Positions 35,362 to 47,032 of a stretch of DNA of 64,000 nucleotides are shown here, piece by piece. The notes under the pieces were generated by a model. The model saw only the letters and a list, made by a program, of their open reading frames with translations. It was not told the origin of the DNA and searched no databases. A program made the translations under genes and the position numbers. The DNA lies in assembly GCA_027946365.1 (NCBI GenBank), contig JAPEUQ010000006.1:2046001-2110000 (forward strand), read 5' to 3'. The first letter of the stretch is position 1. Each line of letters starts with the position of its first letter. This stretch comes from Kalmusia sp. IMI 367209 (taxonomy: Eukaryota > Ascomycota > Dothideomycetes > Pleosporales > Didymosphaeriaceae).

Positions 35362-36860
35362 CTACCAGTTTCCTCGGCCTCTTCCGCCTCTTCGTCCGCC
35401 TCCCACACCACCACCTGGCCCACCAGCTCCTCCGCCGAACCCTCCCTGGTTGCCTGCCGGACCGCCAAAGCCACCCATGCCTCCCTGTTGCGCCATCTGC
35501 ATGAATTGATTGAAGTCCATGGTGCTCATGTCCATGCCTTGCTGGTTCATTTGCTGCATCATCTGCATCATGGCGCCCTCGTCCATCATGCCCGGGCCAG
35601 CGGCAGGTCCCGTGGGCGCATTCGGAATGCCAGGACCACTTGACGCAGGGCCAGACATTCCTGGCATTCCTGGACCTTGACCAAACATATGCTGCATCTG
35701 GTTGACCTCGGCCTTCTGGGTCTCGATGGCGGCGGCCATGTTCATCTGTTTCGAACGATACATTTCCCATGTGAACTCGTCGAAGCCGTAGTTGAAGTAG
35801 TCAGATTGGTCGGCGCCGGGGACGCGCCAGGCTTTGCTGGACTCGGCGAGATCGGCTACCAGATCGACTTGCATGATGGGCTTGCCTTCCGGTGTGTAGA
35901 CGGGATCAGCGTCTACGTTGATGTTGGAGGAGTGGATGCCGGGGTATGCGGTGCCCGCCTGAATTCCGGCCTGAGGTGCCGTTGGCCGGGGAGCTTGCGA
36001 AGACGCTGTGGAGGCTTGGGGCGGCGCTTCGATCTTGATTGCTTTGGATTCCTGGGGTTGCGACGGTCTGCAATTGAAATTAGTTCGCGGAGCTAGGTAG
36101 CGAAATGGTGTGGTACGTACTGCGCGGGCTTCGGTGCGGTGGCCGGCTTGTCTATAATAATGTCGATATCCTGAGCTTTGTTAGCCTACGGTGCGCGCAC
36201 GTTCAGCTGGGGTGCCGTACGGAGTCGCTGTCATCCTCGTCATCGTCGTCGCCGGACTCGTCGCCCTCGTCCATGGGCTCGTCGCCGCTCGAGACGTCGT
36301 CCTCGTTCTTGGGCGCCTCCTTCTGGGCTGTCTGGGTAGGCTCGGAGGGCCCGTAGAGATCATCGTCGTCTTCCTCCATTGTCTCGGACTCCCAGAATCG
36401 CGGCGGCTGGCCTTTCTTGAAGTCCCAGGGGATCAGGCGGTACCCGGCGGCCTCGAGCTGCTGCTTGATGAAGCGGGCGCGAGTGATGACGTTGCGGTGC
36501 TTGTCGCGCTCGACGTCGTGGAGCGGGTACTTGAAGACGTAGAGCAGCTTCCCGCGCTTGAGGCCGAAGCGGGCCGTGCGCTCGTCCCTACGCGTGCGGT
36601 TAGACCGGGTTAGAGTGCGATTTGCGACGCGATGCGGCTCTGCGCGCCTTGGCGTGCAGCTAAACATTGATTGCACCTGCAGCGTCGCACACACGCATAC
36701 CACCAGGGACCACTCACGCGCTGACTCTCTCGATCCGACACAGCGGCAGGTCGACTGTCTCCATCTTCTCGAGCCGCTCTTTTGCGAAGCCGACTTCCCA
36801 CTCGCGCCGCGCCACCACGTCGCTGTAGCTGGGGAACAGCTCCGCCCCGATTCCACTCAT
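35362..36860 (-). CDS. FIP1: FIP1 polyadenylation factor with unusual N-terminal extension
   Basis: Four exons: 36860-36718, 36587-36221, 36170-36121, 36067-35362; 421 aa in frame. The Fip1 motif is clear (ADQSDYFNYGFDEFTWEMYR), followed by a Met/Gln/Gly-rich tail ending in an RGG-like segment. FIP1 normally begins with an acidic region, here MEEDDDDLYGPSE at 36379; from there the protein would be 304 aa, a normal size. But the frame is open upstream, with no stop, through 106 residues including REWEVGFAKERLEKMETVDL and TARFGLKRGKLLYVFKYPLH, spliced by a good intron (GTGAGT...CTAAC...GTAG). That part has strong coding character but I do not recognise it. Fip1 tethers poly(A) polymerase to the cleavage and polyadenylation factor in the nucleus. 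The extension may be a genuine fusion, or a neighbour gene whose end I cannot see. Confidence 0.83.
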
Positions 36861-37030
36861 CTCCGATAGGAACAACTTCGATCTCCGCACGCGATTTCTC
36901 GACGACGCTGTCCGCACCCGTAGCAGCGCACCCCGATCAGGACCGCGCAGAGATAGGCACGCGAGGGCAATAGGCTGTAGACCGCTTTTCCAGAGCAGTT
37001 GAAGCAAGGCAGGCCGCTGCAGACGTCCAA
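36861..37030. promoter_or_regulatory. Short bidirectional promoter of FIP1 and NUP49
   Basis: Only 170 bases separate the two start codons, which point away from each other. No TATA box is obvious; the region is G/C-rich. Both transcripts must start within it unless the FIP1 gene really starts at 36379. Confidence 0.6.
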
Positions 37031-38623
37031 ATGGCGGGTTTCGGGCGCTCCAACTCGCTGAGCATCAACACCAGTGGCAGCCTCTTGTACGTATATATAC
37101 GGCCCGCCACACCTCCTCCAAATGCAATGGCCATACTTTGTGGTCTTAAGCAGCCTCGGCCGCATCCTACAGGAACCGTACCATCCGTCCTGGGGCCGTC
37201 GCTCTTGGGGTCGGATTACTGATGCCATGTCCACCATGCTAACGGACCTGCAGCGGAAATGCCACAAGCCAGGGGCAACAGAGTGCCGGTCTTTTCGGCT
37301 CTTCGACCAATGCATCCCAGCCCCAGCAGACTGGCGGGCTCCTCGCATCGACGTCACAAGCCCAGCCGGGCGGACTGTTCGGCGGTGCATCCACCACGGC
37401 CGCTTCACAGCCACCCCAGTCGGCCGGCCTCTTTGGCAATCTGAACAAGCCCGCCGCCACAACGGGGACCACCGGGGGTCTCTTTGGCTCGTCGACGGCG
37501 CAGTCCCAGCCTCAGCAGGGTGCAGGCTTATTTGGGGGCGCCTTGGGAGCGAACAACCAGGCCCAGACGCAGACTTCCCAATCAGGTGGACTATTCGGGG
37601 GACTTGGTCAGAACCAGAATCAGGCACAGAAACCTTCGTTGTTGTAAGTAAGGGGCAACGCAGATAGTTGCACAAAGGCTAATTGCATGCATTAGCGGCA
37701 CGTCAATGGCACAACAAGCCAACACCCCATCTTTGTTTGGCAATACGCAGCAGCAGCAAAATCAGACCTCCACGCCCTCACTCTTTGGTGCCACGCAGCA
37801 AAATCAGCCTCAGCAGACGAACTCGCTATTTGGCGGTATGGCGTCACAGAACAAACCCTTGGGCGGCCTCGGCCAATCATCCAACCTGGGCACCTCACAG
37901 GCCATCCAAATGAACGATGTCGCTCAGCTCAAAGGCACTTCCCGCATCAACGAGCTACACCCAGACATCCAGAAACAGATTTTCGGGCTTGACGATGTGT
38001 TTCAAGCAAAGATCGATAAGATCAATGAAGTGCGAGAGGCGCTCCCCGGTCATATCAACATTCTGCAAACCATCACCCCAGATGTCGCCATTGTTGAGAA
38101 ACTTCTCTCGACTGTTGAGCTGGGCTTAGAAAACGACTCCACGAATATCGCTCACTTGAAGACCCTCGTCAACAAGGATGCAGAAGATGCCACCCTCTCT
38201 TTCCGCGCCATTGAGAACCAGGCATTACCAGCCCAGTTCCGCTACGGCAACTCGACGCTGTCCGCGTCGACGGCCAAGCCTGCAACTACGAGCTCTCTCG
38301 ATGACAGTGATGATCCTACAAAGCCCGTCGATCTCATCGGCTACTTCGACCGCCGCACAGATGACCTGGGCCGCACACTCGAAACTTACCAGCGCCAGAT
38401 ACGGGAAATCGAGTTACACCTGCGTACCATGGAAGCCGGCACCCACGAAAAGGCGCAGCAATTGATGGGCACGCGGAACAAGACGCTCGATGACAGGCAA
38501 CAGCTCGTGGAGGCTTTGAGGGCGATTGAAGCCGCCATCGTAGACTCCGCCAAGAAGGTGGGCAAGGTACGGGATGAAGTTACCAAGCAGACGCTCGGGG
38601 GCGTCGGAGTAGGAATGCTCTGA
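37031..38623 (+). CDS. NUP49: FG nucleoporin Nup49 (Nup58 type)
   Basis: Three exons: 37031-37086, 37254-37643, 37696-38623; 457 aa. The first half is a repeat of GLFG/SLFG motifs separated by Gln/Ser/Thr spacers. The second half, from about residue 220, is helical coiled-coil (INELHPDIQKQIFGLDDVF, DLIGYFDRRTDDLGRTLETY), typical of the Nup62-Nup57-Nup49 channel complex. Both introns split Phe codons of FG repeats (TT|C). Nup49 lines the central transport channel of the nuclear pore and binds karyopherins through its FG repeats. Length fits yeast Nup49. Confidence 0.9.
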
Positions 38624-41600
38624 GCGCATGCATGAACGGTCTTAGGGCGAAGGAGTCATGCGTTAACGATGGGGTCGGAGGAACAGCCCTTGTATAGTTC
38701 AATTTCGGTATTTTTAATTCAAAAACAGACGAACGGCGCGAGGCGGTGTTTAGACACGGCATACGCCGCACGATTCGAGGGTGTAAGATTTGAGGTACAG
38801 CACGCGGAAAAGACAGCACGGAACGGAAGCAAAGTGGCAGATACAGATACCCATGTACGAATGAAAGTCTAAGTGGTGAATCGATGCTGAATGATCCAGT
38901 TGCCTGGAAGTCTATCATGGTGTGAAGTTCAGATTTGGGCGTCGAAGGATCGGCAGGATCGTGGCTTGTGCTGCGGTGCTACTCCGTACGCGGACCTGGT
39001 TCGTTCGGATGTTTATCGCGAGGCTGTGCGTTGCACGAGACCAAGACCTCATGCGAAGATCGTCTTTGTGCGTAGATCTTTGTTTTATGAGGGGATGAGT
39101 CAGTCGCCTTGTCACCTGAGATGTTGAGACACGGATCTCTGCTGTAGTACACGCTCGACCCGTTTTGGCTTGGGGTAATGTGACACCGTGAGACGTCGAG
39201 ATAGACGTCGTTGTATGTGCAAGCGCGTTCTGCGCTTAGAATATGCGAACATGCAGATTAGTCTGATGTTGTCTCGGGCATTCCCGAAACATGGCGTTGA
39301 TGCTCTTGGTTGATGCTAATGGCAATCTGTCTAGCGAAGATGGGGTCCAGCAACACAAGGCTTGTGTGAGCTTAGCGACTATCCTGTGTCTAAATCTAGT
39401 CAAAGAGCCTTGTTCATTTGAGTAAACAGGCAGAATGGTCGTATTTTTTGAGGGATTGCATACGCTCCCTAGCTCTGATCAGGGAATGGCAAGGAGATCT
39501 TTGTTAGTACAGGATGTCTCGCCGGAGTATGCTTGGTACAAACTTGGTATTAACTTTTGATGGGTCTGTGCTCGACTACTCGCGTAGCGACGCAGTGTCG
39601 GAGGATCGGTTGGGGGCTTGAAGCCCTGGCCTGGTAGAGGGCGCAAGTTGCTCAAGGCGGTGTGAAACATCGTGAAAGCATATCAACCAACGTCGGACAC
39701 GCCGGTGCCTCAGCGCGGTCCGCGGTAAACGTACGATTCATAATTAAGAGAATGCTTGGATAGTTATGAAGTAGATCCACTCTCGGAGAAGAAGGACCGA
39801 TGAGGTCGGGGGGACAACCTGTTCAGTCATTGTTGCCCGCTGCGGTGAGAAGTGGAATCGACACCGTGAGTAAAGCAAAGTCCGTACTAACCCTGGTTGT
39901 CCATGTAGCAAAGGTTCTTAATGATCCTTTTAGTTTCCGGGCAAGCGTTCTTGACCGCACCGAGTCAATGTTCTCGGAGTGCATACATGGGATGCGGAAT
40001 TGCCTGGGACGATAACGTCGACGTCTCACTGCCGTCAGTGCTAGCCTCATGATCCCAGCAGCTTGCCGTGTCCGTGGGAGTGCGACGGTCTTGTGCCGCA
40101 TGCAGAGTGATGGATCAAGATCTTCATCGCCGTGCATCCACGGAGCAAACCGATTAGGAGTACCTGTGCAGATTTTTCCTGAGCGCGATAACCGACATCA
40201 AGTGTGCTTGTCTGACGTGGGTTCTTTGTTTTCGAGCGTTGCCGTTCGAAGTTGACCAGGTCGAGGACAGGGCCGGTTTGCGATCCGAGACAGATATAAG
40301 GCTGACATGGGTTCGGTACCGAGGACGCGTCAACGGCGGAGGGGCCCGAGCATGGTCAGATTCGCTTCCCCCTCCCCATACAATCTTACTCCTCTTCCTC
40401 CCTACGCGTAACGCCCATACGCTTACTAGTACGTCGTAGACAAGCTGTCGCTCCTGTCGCGTGCGTGTAGTTCGTGTTGCATGAGATATTATTGTATGCT
40501 GATATATTGGGTGAGGTTTCCAGTTGTCTTGTAGTAAGCTGGGGCGAGGCTCCCAGGAGCACTGTCGGCTGCTCTGTAAGGTTTATTTGTAGCGAGGTGT
40601 ACACCGGCAATAGTTGACGACTCCCTGCCGGGCTACGAGATGTGTCAGATATCTGTGAGAAAGTAGCTTGCGATCCACAGCCCATTATGAAATGTGGCGG
40701 CCCAAAAACCACCTGTTGGCTTGACCCATGTCATGATGCATATACAGCGACCTGTAAATTGAATGATCACTCTTTAGCTCATGTCGGCATTTCTGATGTA
40801 GGCCAGTCGGGATCAAGTGCTAGACGGACCGGTTCAAGCTGCGTTTCTCGTCGGCAATATTGGATCATTACTTGCGAAGTCGGTCGATAGATGCTTCGCA
40901 AGAAAGCGAAGAGCGTAAATGACGACGATGCATTGCGCAAAGCCGATACTTCGAGTGGTGGTAGCAAAACCCTCGCCTCGGACGAGCAGATGGTTGCTCA
41001 TGCTGTATTTCCCGGCAATCGCCTGGTTCTAGTTCACTAGATGTCGCCTCTCTGAGACCCCTAGCCACGCTAGACGTTACTACATGAGCGCTGGAGTTCA
41101 ACTGCGTATGTGAGCCACCGAGGCATGCAACTAGTTCGTAGAGCACATACCTTTTGTGGACAACCGTTTGGAAACCGAGTCATAAAGTAGACATCCTCGG
41201 TTGAGTATGTCCCACGTATCACTCAATACGATAAAAGGGTTGCAGCGACAGATGAGAAATGTTGGCGCAGCGAGTACAGGAGATTGAGATGTGTGATTGC
41301 AAGTGAGCAAGGTGCAGTCCGAAGTCCGAGCCTGATGTTGCGAAGGTGTCGCTGACGATGACCAATCCTAGGTAATGCAGTGCCCGCCGAGGTTCTCAAT
41401 GCTGAGCCACATCTCATTTGCGGATTATTATGATAGGTGTGGCCAGTTGCCGTCGCCTTAGGGTGGAATTCCCAAAAGTGGAACAAGAAGGCGCAGCGTA
41501 CCTCAACCCACGTAGCCATTGGCCCCAACCGCTCACAACTGATCCAGCGCCGACGCTTGAGGGTGTGTGGGGTGTGGTCGAATATGTGAAACCATGAACA

Positions 41601-42096
41601 GGTAAAGTCAAGGGTGGTATACTGAGTACATGACGTTGGGTTAGAACATAGAGGTAGTCACGCTAGTCTAACCCCAACTTCCCTCAATGCTCGGCTTACA
41701 CCTCGGAACGAAACATGAAGAAAGACTCTCGACAGTGATTTGTGCATTGTCAAGCTCAAATGTGATCAAAAGGTTGCTTCAAAAGCACCACACAACGCTC
41801 AATAGAGTCGCTGAAGCTGACTGAATTGTATGCGCCTTCTTCACCAGCCTTAATGTCTATTGGGCATTTTAACTAAGATGAGTCCTTGAAGTTCACCGTT
41901 GTGGAACGCCTCACACTAGGCAACGGAGCGCTCAAGCTGCACATGCCTTATGATGAGGCCCACCAACGCAACCACATCCTTTAATGGTCAAATACCCAGC
42001 CTTGTCACCGCTCTTCGCTAGCAAGGGGACCTTTGTTCATCGCCATGATTCCGATATTCCTCTGCTGGGCCATATGCCGCATAATAAACAGATCCA
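38624..42096. other. Gene-free 3.5-kb stretch
   Basis: No gene recognised. Short frames occur on both strands but have no domain, signal peptide or splice-consistent partners, and most lack an ATG start. Composition is about half G/C and even. The length is unusual given the dense block on its left, so undetected non-coding RNA or a diverged element is possible. Confidence 0.5.
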
Positions 42097-43096
42097 CTAC
42101 GTCTCCATCGGATCTCCACCCTCTAGTACGTACGCTGGTATCCGTCCTTCTGCAAGATCCTTTTCGAGCCTCGCCATCTCCGCCAAGGTGCTCGCAGCTT
42201 TAATAGCAGCCCGCATTTTATTCTTCTCCTCTTCAGTCCAGATGCGCTCTTTAGTTGGGGTGTCTGCGCCGTTGGTAAAGGTTGGAACAACAAAGCCTTT
42301 CGACTTCATGCCCTTAATCTTGCTTGCTAGCTCTGAGGGCTCGTCTGCTGTCCCGAAGAGCTCTGTGGCTCTGTGGCGTTCCACATCACGCACTTTGGCG
42401 AAGTCGAGATAGCGAACCGATGGGCAAAGCCAGATTATCCATGCGCGATAGTTCTGGAAATTCGTTAACATTTATATGAATCACAAGCATCTGTGCGCGT
42501 TGGCATGGGTGCTGCGATGATTCACGCCATTTCGCATTCTCACGTCCTTGCCGATATTAGGCGACCGCTGTCAAACAGCAATTCAATTGTACATACCTCT
42601 TTGCTCGTCACCGGATTGTCCTTCAAAGTCAAATGTACCAGCTTCTTGAAACCGCCAAGGGGATCCAAGTCTGCCAGCTCAGCTATTCTGTTCTTCGTGA
42701 GAACTAGCGTCGTCAGGTTCGGAATGCTCGAGCTCAGATTGGCCTGAATGTTCGAGATGCGATTCTGGGCGAGAAAGAGTGTGCGAAGGCGAGGCTGGAG
42801 CGGAAAGTTGCCTAATTGTGCAATATCGTTATCGGTGAGGTCGATCGCGTCGTTGTCCTAGGTAGCGCATTAATATGACAACCAAAGCGCGAGAATGAAG
42901 AAAGCGTACTCGTGCAGCGCCCATGTTTTCAATGGCGGAGATTTTGTGACCTGTGTTTTACACATATTGATATCAATTCAGCTCTTCAAGTGTAGCATCT
43001 GCTCTTTCCATACGCACCTCGTAGATCGAGTTCACGCTCCGTGAGACAGTTGATGAAGGAGAGAGAGTTGTTGATCAGGTCTGTAGTGAGCCTCAT
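42097..43096 (-). CDS. LEA1: U2 snRNP protein A' (Lea1)
   Basis: Four exons: 43096-43018, 42950-42910, 42857-42597, 42453-42097; 245 aa. It starts MRLTTDLINNSLSFINCLTE, the standard U2A' opening. Leucine-rich repeats follow (ELDLRG, AIDLTDNDIAQLG, LRTLFLAQNRISNI, LTTLVLTKNRIAEL, LVHLTLKDNPV), then the LRR cap block NYRAWIIWLCPSVRYLDFAKV. The C-terminal part is Lys/Glu-rich helix. U2A' pairs with U2B'' on stem-loop IV of U2 snRNA in the spliceosome. The last intron is the longest of the gene (143 bp), the others 53-67 bp. Confidence 0.94.
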
Positions 43097-43570
43097 TGTG
43101 GCGACGGACGCTTATACTCAAGTTCAGGGTAGACCAGCAATAGAACCTGCGTGCGATTATGTTCGTAGGAGCTTGGCGTGAGTGGTTATGATTTTGCGAG
43201 TGCGGCGTGCCTAAGCTTCTCGAGCGTCGATGAAATTCAGCGGACGGGCACGATGCCGATGCCAAGATTTCGCTTACTAACTAGCCTGTCTTTGCTCCGC
43301 CGTCCCAAGCTTTCACTTTTCCAACTGTGATCTAAGTGCTCCACTCCGAAAACGTCGTAGGTACTAACCCCGTGAATCCAAGTGAAAAAACCCAGCATTG
43401 TCTCCCGTGCCCTTCCACCATGACATCACTTAGCTACGGAGGGATCCCGAGAATTCCGCCGCGCGACTCGTCGGCTGTCGTTACTAGACAAAGATGCGGG
43501 GTTGGCCGTAACTTAAATAATGGTTTCTCTTCTTGAAAATAGAATGTGATGTCCTCCCATTGCCTCAAAG
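43097..43570. other. Divergent promoter region of LEA1 and GH32 gene
   Basis: About 470 bases between two divergent starts. No gene seen; no clear TATA box. Confidence 0.5.
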
Positions 43571-45452
43571 ATGAAACTCTCTCGTTCAATCGCAGTGCCG
43601 GCTGCAGTGACCCTAGTTACCGATCCACTCCTCACCCGCCAGAATGATGCCCCGGACTACAGTTCGGCACCTCCAAATTTGACAACTTTGGCGAACGCAT
43701 CACTATTTGCGACATGGCGTCCTAGAGCTCATGTGCTACCAGCGTATGGTCAGATTGGTGATCCGTGTATGCACTATACGGATCCTTCTACAGGTCTCTT
43801 CCACGTCGGCTACCTGCATGAAGGCGCCTCAGGAGCAACAACGTCCGACCTTGTGACATACACTGATCTTAACCCCAATTCCGAACCGTTTATACGATCC
43901 GGGGGGAATCAACGATCCGGTTGCTGTATTCGACGGAAGCGTTATTGAACGAGGCATCAACGGAACACCAACCCTGCTCTACACGAGCGTCAGTTATTTG
44001 CCAATTCAGTGGACGATTCGATACATAAAGGGCAGTGAAACTCAGTCGCTTGCTATAGCTACTGACGGTGGGCGTAACTTCACCAAGCTAGAGCATGGCC
44101 CTGTGATTCCAAGTCCACCGTTCGCGTACAATGTGACCGGATTCCGCGACCCCTTTGTGTTCCAGGATCCCAGCTTTGATCGGCTGCTTGAGAGTAGCAA
44201 CGGCACTTGGTATACCATCATCTCGGGAGGAATCCACAACGGTGGACCAGCTCTGTTCCTCTACAGACAATACGAACAGGATCCTCAGTTCGAAACGTGG
44301 GAGTACCTTGGCCAGTGGTGGAGCGAGGAAGCAAATACCACCTGGACTGAAGCTGGCTGGGCCGGACGATGGGGCTTTAACTTCGAGGTTGGAAACGTGT
44401 TTACTCTGGACAAAAATGGTTTTAATGCCGAGGGCGAAACGTTCATCACACTTGGTGCCGAATGGAGCTATTCACCTGTGGTACCGCAAGTATCCGACAA
44501 CAGAGAGATGCTCTGGGCCTCAGGATCGCACAAGTTTGTCGATAATAGACTACAATTCGTGCCTACAATGGCAGGCAGGCTAGACGCAGGGCGGTCTGCC
44601 TACGCAGCCGCTGGGAAGCATCTACCAGCCTCGTCCAAGGCTAGCCAAACCAGCGGTGCACCGGACCGTTTCATTACCTACCTCTGGCTGACAGGCAACT
44701 TTTATGGCACACTGAGCTTTCCGACCATTCAGCAGAATTGGACCGGTTCACTTCTATTGCCGAGAGAGCTGAGCATGGGGTACATAAATGTCGCCAACAA
44801 CACACTGGCGTGGGAGAAAGGCTCGTGGAGAGTGGAGTCACAAAACGAGAACGGCACACTTACACTTGCCACCCTCCGGCAACAGATTGCAAGAGAGCCA
44901 CTTGCAGCCTTCAAACAGAACGCCACGAACTCCAGTACGCATGCTGGAGGTGTCAAGTCGTCAAACCACCCCTTCGACCGAAGCCCGCAATCAAAGCACT
45001 ACTTACTCACCGCATCAATTTCCTTCTCGTCACGCGTGAATAACGACTTGAAAGCCGGTTTCTCTATTCTATCTGGACCAAATGAACACACAAATATTTA
45101 TTACCAATTCTCAAACGAGAGTCTTATCATTGATCGCTCGAATAGCTCGGCTGTAGCTGCCACCACTCCTGGCATTAATACCGACAACGAAGCTGGAAAG
45201 TTCCGCTTATTTGATGTTCCTAGTGGAATTGGAACTAGTATCGAGGCTCTAAATCTGACAATAGTAGTCGATGGCGGTGTTGTTGAAGTCCACGCAAACG
45301 ATCGGTTTGCCCTGAGTACATGGGTGTGGAGCTGGTACGATGACAGCACAGATATCGGATTCTTTGTCGAGGGCGGCGAGGTTGAGTTTAGTGAGATTCA
45401 GATATGGGAGGGATTAGTGGACGCATGGCCAGGTAGAAGCGAGAGGCCGTAA
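43571..45452 (+). pseudogene. GH32 fructosyltransferase / invertase gene with 1-base frameshift
   Basis: The frame from ATG 43571 runs to the G run at 43901-43906 and then fails (stop about 43 bases on); the GH32 protein continues in the next frame to 45452. One extra G in this run of six explains it. Apart from that the gene is complete (about 626 codons) and closely resembles Aspergillus sucrose:sucrose fructosyltransferase rather than classic invertase. The three catalytic acids are in place: Asp in GQIGDPCMHYTDP, Asp of FRDPFVF, and Glu in WGFNFEVGN. The beta-propeller is followed by the beta-sandwich (IYYQFSNESLIIDRS, VVEVHANDRFALSTW). A weak N-terminal hydrophobic segment may be a signal peptide. 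Such enzymes act on sucrose outside the cell. It could be a true pseudogene or a homopolymer sequencing error. Confidence 0.88.
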
Positions 45453-45726
45453 CGTATCGAAAGATTTGTACTGGCTGAGAAAGCCTGTTAACAAAAGAAG
45501 TTAAAGTGAGAGAAAAGGTAATTGAGCTCTTCTGGCTGGTGCGATATCAGGCTAGCGCATCTTGTAGTTTGGAAAGCGCGTTTGTTGAGCTGGTAGTACC
45601 AGCGTTCCTTCCTACCCATTATTATTTAAACTGATCGCTGCCTTCTCTTCTTCTTTCCCTCCTCAACATCATTATTGCGTCTCTTTTCCAGCTATCCATC
45701 CGTTTACATAGCTAATCATTCGCTTA

Positions 45727-46157
45727 ATGCTGATTATTCGCGCAATGTTCCAATCCATCCGCAAGGCCTGGCAGAAACTGTCCTCCAGTTATCCAAATGC
45801 CGCTTTAGCAATTAAGACCAGCTCTGCTACTGTGTCCACGGGGGCCGCTGCAGCCCTTAGAACGCGTCTGTTTGATCACGCCATCCCAGACAATAAGAAT
45901 ACAACACAGGACCTTGCTGTCACGAATCGAAAGCTCACCAACTTCATCGAAGCGGATCGCTCCCACATCAAAGAACAAGAACAGCAAATAAGATATTGGC
46001 AGCAACGGGCTGAAGCAGCGGAAGCAAAACTCAAGGTAAGTCAAAAGAGCCGTTAGCTACCGTAATGGTTCTATTCCGCCGATGCTCAATCGATTCTAAA
46101 TACTTATCGTCTCAGAGGTGCAACGATGGCATAAAAGGCACACGTCTTTCCCAGTAG
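45727..46157 (+). CDS. Small coiled-coil protein, hypothetical
   Basis: Exon 1 45727-46035 and exon 2 46116-46157, joined by a GTAAGT...TCTCAG intron; 116 aa. A second ATG at 45745 is possible. The second half (KLTNFIEADRSHIKEQEQ to AEAAEAKLK) is strongly heptad-like. The upstream 120 bases are pyrimidine-rich, typical of a leader. If the intron is retained the protein ends seven codons later. No family recognised; real expression is uncertain. Confidence 0.42.
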
Positions 46158-46531
46158 CCGCGTGACCAATCATTATAGTGGATGGTAACGGGATATGTAT
46201 TAGAGAGAATAGTCCCAGATTTGCAATAGATACCGTTCCAGCCTATCGAAGAGATCTCGCGTTGTGAAACCTCGTATTCTTCGGTTTCCAGGCATCAGCG
46301 CCACACACCTGACTTCGCGCTGGAAAGTTCACTAATCGCGCGTAACCCCTCACGCGAACGCGTTTTGGCTGGTGTACCAGACGTTGGCAAGAAGCGCATC
46401 CACACAGTTATAAAGCATTATCCTACCGTCCTCCAAATCATCATTTGAGTAATTCCCAACCCTCACAACGTCTCCTGCATCTGCTATTTGATTCATGTGT
46501 ACTACATCATCCATTGTATTTACTAGGAAAC
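46158..46531. other. Intergenic region
   Basis: About 370 bases, no feature recognised. Confidence 0.5.
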
Positions 46532-47032
46532 ATGTCCCTCGACAAAATAACCACTTGTCTCTGGTTTGACTCCCATGCCTCAGAAGCAGCAACTTTCTAC
46601 GCCTCCATTTTCCCCTCTTCCAGCATAACGCATACCTCGCACTACACGTCCGCCGGCCAAGCCCAACACAACAAGCCCCCTGGCTCTGTCATGATGGTCT
46701 CCTTTCGCCTCAACAGCCAGCCTTTCATGGCTCTCAACGGCGGCCCAGACGAGTTCAAGAACGCGTCTACGTCTTTTGTGATCGAGTGCGAGGATCAGGC
46801 TGAGATTGATTATTATTGGGGGAAGCTCGGGGAAGGAACGGAGGGCATTGGTGCGTGCGGGTGGTTGAAGGATAAGTATGGCGTTAGTTAGCAGGTTCTA
46901 CCCAAGCAGTTGGGGAATGTGTGGTTGAGAAACGGCGACGAGGAGAAGTTCAAGAGAGTTATGGAAGCGATGTTAAAGATGGGGAAGTTGGAGATAGAGG
47001 AACTGAAGAAGGCGTTTAATGGGGTGGAGTGA
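46532..47032 (+). pseudogene. Glyoxalase-fold (PhnB / 3-demethylubiquinone methyltransferase-like) gene with nonsense codon
   Basis: From ATG 46532 the frame is in register for 167 codons to TGA at 47030-47032, but is interrupted by TAG at 46889-46891. Both sides are conserved: MSLDKITTCLWFDSHASEAA, FYASIFPSSSI, PFMALNGGPDEFKNASTSFV before it, and QVLPKQLG...KRVMEAMLKMGKLEIEELKKAF after it. The block is normally YGVSWQ, so TGG has become TAG. Without the last 47 residues the fold would lose a strand and a helix. The domain is the one often labelled 3-demethylubiquinone-9 3-methyltransferase, but most members are of unknown activity. Confidence 0.85.

Noticed and set aside
35162..35770. 202-codon minus-strand frame
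   Set aside because: It is the shadow of the FIP1 last exon in another frame; the Fip1 motif frame is clearly the real one.
36857..37675. 272-codon minus-strand frame
   Set aside because: Antisense shadow of NUP49 exon 2; the plus-strand frame has the FG repeats and good splice sites.
40642..40890. Cys-containing 82-codon frame as a secreted peptide
   Set aside because: It begins at GTG, not ATG, has no signal peptide and no splice-linked upstream exon.
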